The notes below the pieces were generated by a model, which had not been told where the DNA came from, made no database searches, and saw only the letters and a list, made by a program, of their open reading frames with translations. DNA of 64,000 bases from HLUCCA09 sp038745585. GTDB taxonomy: Bacteria > Pseudomonadota > Alphaproteobacteria > Rhodobacterales > Rhodobacteraceae. The stretch covers positions 62,001 to 126,000 of the forward strand of contig JBCDLH010000011.1 in the NCBI GenBank assembly GCA_038745585.1, in the 5' to 3' direction. A program made the position numbers and the translations under genes. Shown here piece by piece: positions 8,411 through 15,329 of the stretch (positions are counted from its first letter, which is position 1; each line of letters starts with the position of its first letter).

Positions 8411-9613
8411 TTACGCCGGGGGGACCGAGGTCGCAGCGTTGTCGCCCGTGCCCGTGGCCCGCGCCTTGGCAGAGGCAAGCGTGTCGCGCAGCTCGGCCTC
8501 CATCTTTTGCAGTTCGGTCTCGGCCTCGGCCCGGCGGCGCTTGCCCTCGTCGGCAATGGCGAGGCTTTCGTTGATCGTAGCGACAAGGGTCGCGTTGGCT
8601 GCCTTAACCGCCTCGATGTCAAAGACGCCGCGCTCCATCTCTTGGCGTACGGTGCGGTTGGCCTGCTGGAGGTTTTCGGCATTGGCGGTCAAAAGCTCAT
8701 TGGTCAGGTCGCTCGCTTCTTTAACGGCCTTGGCCGCTTGCGCCGAGCGCTGGATCGTGACCGCCTGGGCGAGCTGCGTCTCCCACAGCGGGACAGTGTT
8801 GACGAGGGTCGAGTTGATCTTGGTGATCAGCGACTTGTCATTTTCCTGCACGAGCCGGATCGAGGGGAGTGACTGCATGGTGACCTGCCGGGTGAGCTTG
8901 AGATCATGGACCCGGCGCTCCAGGTCATCGCGCGCGGCGCGCAGGTCGCGCAGCTCTTGGGCCTTGATGACCTGATCATTCTCGGCCGCTGCTTCGACTT
9001 CGGCCTCCTTGGCCGGGATGGCCGTGCCGTCGAGCTCGCCGAGTTTTTCCTCGCCGGCGGCAATGTAGAGCGCAAGTTCGTCATAGAATGCGAGCGTCTT
9101 TTCGTAGAGCAGGTCGAGAGACTTTATGTCCTTCATCAGCTGGTGTTCGTGGCCGAGAAGGTTGTCGGTGATCTTGTCGATCTGCCCCTGCACATCCTCG
9201 TATTTCGACATGAATTCGTGGACGGAGGTCTTGGCGCCGCCAAAGATCTTCTCCCACCAGCTGCGTTTGCGGTTGGGGTCGAGCTCGTCGACCGAGAAGC
9301 CTCGGATCGTGCCGACGATCTCGCGCAAACTGTCGCCCGCCGGGCCGACATCTTTGTTTTTGACGTCTTGCAGCATCGACTGGCTGATCTCCTGAAGCTC
9401 GGCCTGTGCGGCAGAGCCAAAGGCGACGATGGAGTTCGTGTCAGCCATGTCGATCTCGTCCATCCGCTTGCGGATCTCGCCGCTCACAGCCGCATCGGCA
9501 TCTTTCAGCGGCACGACAGCGTTGGCGGGTGCGGGCTCGGGCAAGAGCGTGCCCGTGACGGTTTCGACGTCTTTGAGGGCAGCTTCGGCCCTTTGGCGGA
9601 CAGTTTCGGACAT
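8411..9613 (-). CDS. Toxic anion resistance protein TelA family
   Basis: 400 residues, largely helical with long coiled-coil stretches, matching the TelA/KlaA family linked to tellurite and other toxic-anion or antibiotic tolerance. The paired gene upstream encodes an XpaC-like protein; XpaC-TelA pairs are common. Typical segments are VDELDPNRKRSWWEKIFGG and LLGHEHQLMKDIKSLDLLY. The family has no proven enzymatic activity. It lies 30 bases after xpaC and 6 bases before the DUF2927 gene. Confidence 0.92.
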   Translation of the reverse strand: MSETVRQRAEAALKDVETVTGTLLPEPAPANAVVPLKDADAAVSGEIRKRMDEIDMADTNSIVAFGSAAQAELQEISQSMLQDVKNKDVGPAGDSLREIVGTIRGFSVDELDPNRKRSWWEKIFGGAKTSVHEFMSKYEDVQGQIDKITDNLLGHEHQLMKDIKSLDLLYEKTLAFYDELALYIAAGEEKLGELDGTAIPAKEAEVEAAAENDQVIKAQELRDLRAARDDLERRVHDLKLTRQVTMQSLPSIRLVQENDKSLITKINSTLVNTVPLWETQLAQAVTIQRSAQAAKAVKEASDLTNELLTANAENLQQANRTVRQEMERGVFDIEAVKAANATLVATINESLAIADEGKRRRAEAETELQKMEAELRDTLASAKARATGTGDNAATSVPPA

Positions 9614-9643
9614 GGGAGAGGCCCTTCTGGCTGTGACTTCACA

Positions 9644-10567
9644 TTATTCAATGGCTTTGACGCCTTCACGGCTCAGCCGCTCGCGCAAGACCTCGATCTC
9701 GATGTCGAGATCGCTCCGGTCGCTCTCCATGAGGGCGACCGTTTTGGTGGCGAAGTTGTTTTCGAGATCGTCGAGGAGATGGAGATACTCCCTGCGGGCC
9801 TCGTCGTCATGGGTGCGGCTGTAGAGGTCGGCGAACTTGACGGTCGCATCGCGGGCACCGACGAGATAGACGCCAAGGAACTTGCGCGCCGAGGTCAGGT
9901 CGCGCGGGTCGTCCTCGACGGTGCGAAACATTTGTCGCGCGGTTGTTTGGAAAGACTCGACCCGGCGTTCGAGCGCCCGGTCTCCGGCGCGCGCGATGGC
10001 GAGGCCCATCGCCTCGAGGTGCGCTTCCGCCTCGTCGACAGCGCGCGCGACCCGTTCGGACTGAAAACTATCGGCACCCGTGGTGCCCTTGTTGTGCAGC
10101 GGGTCGACCCCGAAAGCCGTCAGGAACAGCGCGATCGCGATCAGGCCATAGATCAATGGCTCGAAAAAGGCGGGCGCTTCCGGCGCAAAAGCGGCCAGAA
10201 AGACGCCAAAGCCCATCGTGACCGCGGCCACGATCTTACGCGGAAAGGCGGGGCGGCGCGCGACCTTGCGCTCGTTATAGGCGTCTTCGGCCTTGATCCC
10301 TTCAGCTAGAAGGAAGACTGACCCAGCGATCACGGCTGCGGCTGCGAGATCGGTCGCCATGCCGAGCGCATCCTGGCGAAACGCCGTCCAAAGAAGCGGC
10401 AGCGGTGTCAGGTAGAGAAGGTTGCGCCGCCCGCGATAGCGCAGGGGCGTTCCGTGGGACGGGCGCAACGTGGGCCCAGCGCCGCCTTTGCGCGCGCCGC
10501 CTTTGGGGGCGGTCGCTTTGCCGGCTGGACCGCCAGGCGAGAATTTGCCGCCGAAGCGCTGGGCCAT
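9644..10567 (-). CDS. XpaC-like protein (5-bromo-4-chloroindolyl phosphate hydrolysis family)
   Basis: 307 residues. A positively charged, Gly/Lys-rich start (1-50) is followed by about three or four hydrophobic helices (residues 50-155) and a C-terminal soluble helical domain of the XpaC/halogen-hydrolase Pfam family. Despite the family name, a hydrolase activity is doubtful; XpaC is linked to TelA function. The ATG at 10567 shares its A with the TGA of the upstream 71-residue gene (TGATG), which decides the start and shows translational coupling. Confidence 0.85.
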   Translation of the reverse strand: MAQRFGGKFSPGGPAGKATAPKGGARKGGAGPTLRPSHGTPLRYRGRRNLLYLTPLPLLWTAFRQDALGMATDLAAAAVIAGSVFLLAEGIKAEDAYNERKVARRPAFPRKIVAAVTMGFGVFLAAFAPEAPAFFEPLIYGLIAIALFLTAFGVDPLHNKGTTGADSFQSERVARAVDEAEAHLEAMGLAIARAGDRALERRVESFQTTARQMFRTVEDDPRDLTSARKFLGVYLVGARDATVKFADLYSRTHDDEARREYLHLLDDLENNFATKTVALMESDRSDLDIEIEVLRERLSREGVKAIE

Positions 10568-10782
10568 CACGCGCCCCCGATCAGGCCGGCCGCCGCTCCG
10601 GCAACGAGGAGCCACAGCACAGCGAAGGCCACGCGCGACAGCGTTTTGGGCGCGGCAAGAGCGGTCGTCTGCGCGGCGACCGTACTTGCCCCGCGCGACA
10701 GCAGTGCTGCCGCCATCACGATCGCGAAGACGAGCCCGGCCATGATCGCAGCCGTGGCCGCCAAAATGATCAGAATGCGCAT
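10567..10782 (-). CDS. Small two-helix membrane protein heading the XpaC-TelA row
   Basis: 71 residues with two hydrophobic helices (about 3-29 and 50-70) and a short Thr/Ala-rich loop. I do not recognise a named family. The ATG at 10782 was chosen because the protein from there is consistently hydrophobic, while upstream sequence in the same frame is low-complexity. Its stop overlaps the XpaC start by one base, and the promoter at 10876-10903 lies about 95 bases upstream, so it is probably the first gene of the operon. Confidence 0.7.
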   Translation of the reverse strand: MRILIILAATAAIMAGLVFAIVMAAALLSRGASTVAAQTTALAAPKTLSRVAFAVLWLLVAGAAAGLIGGA

Positions 10783-10875
10783 GTTGCTGGCCTTTTGCCC
10801 CCATGCCTCTGCGCGGCGTGTATTTGCGTGCGCGCGCAAGGTCTGCGCCAGGATCGGCGCTTTTGCTCTCGTTGA

Positions 10876-10903
10876 TTTATACGACATGGAGATGTCAGCG
10901 CAA
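10876..10903 (-). promoter_or_regulatory. Sigma70-type promoter for the XpaC-TelA-SPFH row, with palindrome in the spacer
   Basis: On the minus strand: -35 TTGCGC (10903-10898), 16-base spacer, -10 TATAAA (10881-10876). The spacer contains the perfect dyad GACAT-GGAG-ATGTC (10883-10896), a candidate operator. The leader to the first ATG would be about 90 bases. Confidence 0.55.
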
Positions 10904-10940
10904 ACACGCAACCCGTAGGGAGCAAAGGCCTTAACCCGGC

Positions 10941-11036
10941 GCGCAAGGGCCCGGGTTGCGGCGCATTCCGCCGCGCAAGGGCCCGGGTTGCGGCGCATTC
11001 CGCCGCCCAAGGGCTCGGGTTGCGGCGCATTCCGCC
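10941..11036. repeat. Three tandem 32-bp repeats, each with a GCGGCG hairpin
   Basis: Units at 10941-10972, 10973-11004 and 11005-11036, nearly identical (two substitutions in the third). Each unit holds the inverted repeat GCGGCG-CATTC-CGCCGC (first one 10958-10974), so the array can fold into three consecutive hairpins on either strand. It lies just past the cmk stop and ahead of the stress-operon promoter. Confidence 0.9.
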
Positions 11037-11042
11037 GCGCTG

Positions 11043-11657
11043 TCAGCGTGCGCGGGCGGCCTTGACCGCCGCGATGGCCGCGGCGACCGCGTCGTCGATG
11101 CTCATCTCGGACGTGTCGAGGAGGAGCGCGTCATCCGCAGGGCGGAGCGGGGCATCCGTCCGCCCTTGGTCGCGCGCGTCGCGCTGCGACAGATCGGCAG
11201 CGACCGCGTCGAGGCTAACCTCGGCGCCTTTGCTGCGCAGTTCGCTAAAGCGTCGCTCGGCGCGGACCTTGTCGGTGGCCGTGACAAAGAGCTTCACGGC
11301 CGCTTCGGGGCAGATCACTGTGCCGATGTCGCGCCCATCAAGCACCGCGCCGCCAAGCCGCGTGGCGAATGCGCGCTGAAAGTCGACCAGGGCCGCACGC
11401 ACCTCCGGGAGCGCGGCGACCCGGCTCGCGGCCTGTCCCACATCCTCGGTCCGCAGCGCGCTTTCGTCGTGGAGATCGGCGGCTACGAGGCTCTGCGCTG
11501 CGGTGAGCGGATCGGTGCCGTCGAGCGTGCGCTTGCCCGTGGCGCGGTAAAGGAGCCCGGTGTCTAGATGCAAAAAGCCGAAATGCTGCGCGACGGCCCG
11601 TGCGATCGTGCCCTTTCCGGCCGCGGCAGGGCCGTCGATGGCAACGGTAAAGCTCAT
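11043..11657 (-). CDS. cmk: (d)CMP kinase
   Basis: 204 residues. It phosphorylates CMP and dCMP with ATP in the cytosol. The P-loop AIDGPAAAGKGTIARAVA is at residues 6-23, and the CMP-binding LDGRDIGTVICPEA stretch is near residue 107. The usual substrate-binding insert is present. I start at ATG 11657 (MSFTVAIDGP) rather than a GTG three codons upstream because it places the P-loop at the family position. It follows aroA after 96 bases that contain repeat copy B; cmk next to aroA and near rpsA is the common alphaproteobacterial order. Confidence 0.95.
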   Translation of the reverse strand: MSFTVAIDGPAAAGKGTIARAVAQHFGFLHLDTGLLYRATGKRTLDGTDPLTAAQSLVAADLHDESALRTEDVGQAASRVAALPEVRAALVDFQRAFATRLGGAVLDGRDIGTVICPEAAVKLFVTATDKVRAERRFSELRSKGAEVSLDAVAADLSQRDARDQGRTDAPLRPADDALLLDTSEMSIDDAVAAAIAAVKAARAR

Positions 11658-11691
11658 CGGCCGCACAGCGCCGGCCGAGGCGGCGCGCTTT

Positions 11692-11713
11692 CGATATTTG
11701 CAGCAAAGAGAAG
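11692..11713 (+). repeat. Dispersed intergenic motif, copy B (diverged)
   Basis: Reads CGATATTTGCAGCAAAGAG then AAG; about four differences from copy A. It lies between the aroA stop and the cmk start, antisense to both. Confidence 0.55.
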
Positions 11714-11753
11714 CGGAAGGTCGGGGAGAGGCGTCATGGCGCGGCGCCCAGGC

Positions 11754-13124
11754 TCAGGCCGGAACCGTTTCCGCCTCGAACGTGGCGCCGAGGCCGGTCA
11801 TCAACGGCTCAAAGATCGGAAAGGACGTCGAAATGGGCCCGGCATCGTCGACCGTGACAGGCGCGCGCGCGGCCATCCCCGCGATCAGGAACGACATCGC
11901 GATCCGGTGGTCGAGCCGTGCGGCGACGGTCGCGCCGCCAGTCAATCCGGTATTGCCGCTGGCGGGGCCGAGACCGTGCACGGTAAAACTATCCTCGGTC
12001 TCGTCGACCTGTGCCCCGCAGGCGCGTAGGCCCGAGGCCATCGCGTCGATCCGGTCGCTCTCCTTCACGCGTAGCTCGTGCGTGCCAGGCATATGCGTCG
12101 TGCCCTCGGCAAAGGCGGCGACGACCGACAGGATCGGGTATTCGTCGATCATCGAGGCGGCGCGTTCGGGCGGTACCTCGATCCCCCGCATATCGGGCGA
12201 GAAGCGGGCGCGGAGATCGGCCACGGGCTCGCCGCCTACTTGACGTTCGTTTTCATAGGTCAGATCCGCGCCCATCTCGCGCAGCATCTCGTAGAGACCT
12301 GCGCGGGTCGGGTTGAGCCCGATATTCGGCACGAGCACGTCCGAGCCGGGCACGATCAGCGCGGCGCAGACCGGGAAGGCGGCGGAGGAGGGGTCGCGCG
12401 GGACAGCGATCGTTTGCGGGCGAAGCTCTGGCTGACCGGTGAGGATGATCGTGCGACCCTCCGGCCCCGTCTCGGTTCGGACCGTGGCGCCGAAGCCCGC
12501 GAGCATGCGCTCGGTATGGTCGCGCGTGGCCACACGCTCGGTTACGCGCGTCTCCCCTGGCGCGTTGAGCCCCGCGAGCAGCACGGCGCTCTTAACCTGC
12601 GCGGAGGCGACCGGCGTTGTGTAGGCAATGGGAACGGCCATGCCTGCGCCCGTGATCGTCATCGGCAACCGCCCACCCTGGCGCCCGCGCGCCTCGGCCC
12701 CGAAGAGGGCCAGCGGGTCGGTCACCCGGCCCATTGGGCGGGAGCGGAGCGAGGCGTCGCCGGTGAAGGTCGCCGTGATCGGGGTCGTGGCCATCGCGCC
12801 CATGATCAGGCGCACGCCGGTGCCGGAATTGCCGCAATCGATGACATCCGCAGGTTCGGCAAAGCCGCCCGTGCCGACACCATGGACGGACCACGACCCC
12901 GTATCGTGGCGAACGACATCGGCGCCAAAGGCGGCCATCGCGCGGCTCGTATCGATCACGTCTTGCCCCTCGAGCAGGCCAGTGATCCGGGTCTCGCCGA
13001 CGGTCAGCGCGCCGAGGATGAGCGCGCGGTGGCTGATCGACTTGTCGCCGGGGACGACTGCGGTGCCGCGGAGGGGCCCGCTTGCGCGTGCGGTAAGGGG
13101 CTCGGGGGCTCCGTGATGCGCCAT
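11754..13124 (-). CDS. aroA: 3-phosphoshikimate 1-carboxyvinyltransferase (EPSP synthase, class II)
   Basis: 456 residues. It joins shikimate-3-phosphate and phosphoenolpyruvate in the shikimate pathway. All four class II signatures are visible: GDKS (26-29), SAQVK, NPTR and RDHTE, as in the Agrobacterium CP4-type enzymes. At the site where CP4 carries Ala100 (GNAATG), this protein has GNSGTG with Gly101, the residue found in glyphosate-sensitive class I enzymes. GAGGAG precedes the ATG at a good distance. Adjacent to cmk. Confidence 0.95.
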   Translation of the reverse strand: MAHHGAPEPLTARASGPLRGTAVVPGDKSISHRALILGALTVGETRITGLLEGQDVIDTSRAMAAFGADVVRHDTGSWSVHGVGTGGFAEPADVIDCGNSGTGVRLIMGAMATTPITATFTGDASLRSRPMGRVTDPLALFGAEARGRQGGRLPMTITGAGMAVPIAYTTPVASAQVKSAVLLAGLNAPGETRVTERVATRDHTERMLAGFGATVRTETGPEGRTIILTGQPELRPQTIAVPRDPSSAAFPVCAALIVPGSDVLVPNIGLNPTRAGLYEMLREMGADLTYENERQVGGEPVADLRARFSPDMRGIEVPPERAASMIDEYPILSVVAAFAEGTTHMPGTHELRVKESDRIDAMASGLRACGAQVDETEDSFTVHGLGPASGNTGLTGGATVAARLDHRIAMSFLIAGMAARAPVTVDDAGPISTSFPIFEPLMTGLGATFEAETVPA

Positions 13125-13232
13125 GGCGGCTCTCCTCTCAGCGCTTTTGGGGCGCTGTCGGCTCGGGGTTGGCGTTAGGTGCGGCCGGTTTACCGCGTCG
13201 GCGCAGGCGGTGCTAGGGTCGGGTTTGGGGCG

Positions 13233-13280
13233 GGTGTCAGGCCCGGTGTCGGGCCCGGCGTCAGGGCCGGCGTCAGGGCC
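13233..13280. repeat. Four tandem 12-bp repeats at the trmB 3' end
   Basis: Units GGTGTCAGGCCC, GGTGTCGGGCCC, GGCGTCAGGGCC, GGCGTCAGGGCC. The trmB stop codon (13273-13275) lies in the last unit. A diverged further GTGTCAGGGGCG follows at 13292. GC-rich slippage array with no evident coding role. Confidence 0.8.
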
Positions 13281-14028
13281 CGTGAGAAGGGGGTGTCAGG
13301 GGCGGCGCAGCCCTGCGCACAAAGGTTAGGTAATGCGGCCGCCGGCCCTCGCGGAGCGCCTTTGCCTCGTACCGCGTTTGCGTCCAGTCCGGCCAGGGCG
13401 TCCGCCAATCCTCAGCGCGCTCGGCCGTCCAGGCAAAGCCGTGGCGGGGGACCATTTCGAGCGTCTGGCGGACGTAATCTTTGATGTCGGTGGCGACGCG
13501 CAGCTCGGCCCCTTCGGCCATGACACGGGCGAGGGGCACGAGATAGTCCGGCGTCACGGCGCGCCGCCGGTGGTGGCGCGCTTTTGGCCAGGGGTCGGGG
13601 TAGAGAAGAAAGCACCTTGCGATACTGGCATCGGGCAGAACATCGAAGAGATCGCGCACGTCACCAGGATGTATTCGAATATTGCCCGCCCCCGCGCGGC
13701 GGATCTTGCCAAGGAGCATCGCGACGCCGTTCACGAAAGGCTCACAGCCGATCAAGCCGATCTCAGGATGCGCGGCCGCCATGTGCACCATGTGTTCGCC
13801 GCCGCCAAAACCGATTTCGAGCCAGACAGGCCTGCCGCCGAAAAGCGTCGCGACGTCCAGCGGCGCGCGTGTCGGGTTCGCGTCCCAGTCAACCGGCCCG
13901 GGGGAGAGGGCAGCGAGATCGACGTCGAGATACGTGCGCTGGCTGTCGCGCAGGGTCTTGCCGTGCCGGCGGCCGTAGAAGTTGCGCCAGGGACGTTTCG
14001 GGCGCGCGGGCGTATCGGCGGGGCTCAT
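13273..14028 (-). CDS. trmB: tRNA (guanine-N7-)-methyltransferase
   Basis: 251 residues. It makes m7G46 in tRNA variable loops using S-adenosylmethionine. Family motifs are clear: RNFYGRRHGKTL at the start, SAM-binding LEIGFGGGEH near residue 70, and YPDPWPKARHHRRR with catalytic-site Asp near residue 145. I start at ATG 14028 (MSPADTPAR); an upstream in-frame extension of 39 residues has no family similarity. The C-terminus ends inside the 12-bp tandem repeat. Confidence 0.94.
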   Translation of the reverse strand: MSPADTPARPKRPWRNFYGRRHGKTLRDSQRTYLDVDLAALSPGPVDWDANPTRAPLDVATLFGGRPVWLEIGFGGGEHMVHMAAAHPEIGLIGCEPFVNGVAMLLGKIRRAGAGNIRIHPGDVRDLFDVLPDASIARCFLLYPDPWPKARHHRRRAVTPDYLVPLARVMAEGAELRVATDIKDYVRQTLEMVPRHGFAWTAERAEDWRTPWPDWTQTRYEAKALREGRRPHYLTFVRRAAPPLTPPSHGP

Positions 14029-14211
14029 CGGGCGTGCGCTCGTCTCGCAGATGTTTGGGCATTTGGCGTCTTCGGGCGCAGGCGCGATGCCTCGAAACCC
14101 GCAGAAAGGCAACGGTGTTTTGGGCGCTGCGACGGTGCATGGCATGCCGGTCAGAGGGCGCAGCCCGCCTAAGTTGCCCCGAGCGGCATCGGCCTTGCCT
14201 CTGCTACGACC

Positions 14212-15063
14212 TCAGGTTTTGCGCCAAGGCCGCGCGGGCAATAGCCCAAGGGCTATACCGCCGAGGATCAGGGCCATCGCGGCGAGCATAAGAGGCGTCA
14301 CCGTCTCTTCGAGGAGCAGCGCGCCGAGGGCCACCGCGATGACTGGCACGGACAATTGCGCCAGCGCGCCCACGCTCGCGCCAAGCCTGGGCAATAGCGC
14401 ATACCAAAGCGAGTAGCCGAGCGCCGATGTGACGGCCCCCGACGCGATGGCGAGCAGCACGCCAGTGGCGCTGACCGGGACGTCGTCGCCGACGGGCACG
14501 ACCAACACCATCGCAACGACCGGCAGCGCATAGACAAAGTTCCACCCCGTGCTTGCGAGCGGGTCGGTCGCCCGGCGGCCCTGTAGGGAGTAGATCCCCC
14601 AGCCGAGCGCGGCCGCACTCATCAGAGCGACGGAGAGCGCGGGGGTGCGCGTCTCTGCGCCCGGCAGGGTGAGCGCCGCGAGGCCCGTGAGCGCCAGGCC
14701 CATGCCGAGCCAACGCAGGAGTGGCGGACGTTCGCCTTCGATGAGCGCACCGGTGAACATCGTCACTTGGACGCCCGCAAAGAGAATGAGGGCGCCGAGC
14801 CCTGCATCCATCGCAACATAGGCAAAAGAAAAGCAGATCATGTAAAGCGCGAGCCCGGCGACAGCGGCACCATCCGGGCGCGGCGGATGCAGCGCGCCCG
14901 CCCGCCACGCGACTAATGCCGACAACGTCAGCGCGCCCGCAGCGATGCGGATCACGGCAAATTCCGCCGCGCCGATGGCGCCCTCGGCCAGCGCGAGCCG
15001 GTTCAGGATCGAGTTCGCCGCGAACGCGGTCATCGTCAAAGCTGAGAGCCAGAAGAGCCGCAA
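14212..15063 (-). CDS. EamA/DMT-superfamily transporter
   Basis: 283 residues with ten hydrophobic helices in two EamA repeats, the standard drug/metabolite exporter layout. Short motifs such as AANSILNRLAL in helix 1 and the closing VALGALLLEETVTPLMLAA fit the family. The best start appears to be TTG 15063, with AGGA upstream; the first ATG is ten codons later and would cut into helix 1. It is divergent from rpsA. Substrate unknown. Confidence 0.85.
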   Translation of the reverse strand: MRLFWLSALTMTAFAANSILNRLALAEGAIGAAEFAVIRIAAGALTLSALVAWRAGALHPPRPDGAAVAGLALYMICFSFAYVAMDAGLGALILFAGVQVTMFTGALIEGERPPLLRWLGMGLALTGLAALTLPGAETRTPALSVALMSAAALGWGIYSLQGRRATDPLASTGWNFVYALPVVAMVLVVPVGDDVPVSATGVLLAIASGAVTSALGYSLWYALLPRLGASVGALAQLSVPVIAVALGALLLEETVTPLMLAAMALILGGIALGLLPARPWRKT

Positions 15064-15134
15064 ATCCGAGGTCCTGCCGCGTGGTCTTGTCCGTCCTGCG
15101 CGGGCACCCGCCGACCCGCTTCGGCGCGCCTCTA

Positions 15135-15163
15135 TTGCCAGCCCGCGCGACCCTCTGTATAGA
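15135..15163 (+). promoter_or_regulatory. rpsA promoter
   Basis: -35 TTGCCA (15135-15140), 17-base spacer, -10 TATAGA (15158-15163). Predicted start near 15170 gives a leader of about 160 bases before rpsA, long enough for S1 autoregulation. The leader holds short dyads such as CGGAG-CACG-CTCCG. Confidence 0.6.
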
Positions 15164-15329
15164 GCGCGCTGTCAGACGAACAGGCGGTCAACGCCGGGGC
15201 CACGAGCAGGGTCGGAGCACGCTCCGGCCCTTCGTTGTTCCATAGATCCCTGAAGACCAACCCCAAAGACCGGCGGAGACAACCGCCCGGCCCGCAAACA
15301 TGAACCTGATTAGGAACCCAAAGACACAC

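Noticed and set aside
10941..11036. CRISPR-like array
   Set aside because: The three 32-bp units abut directly with no spacers, and no cas gene is nearby; it is a plain tandem repeat.
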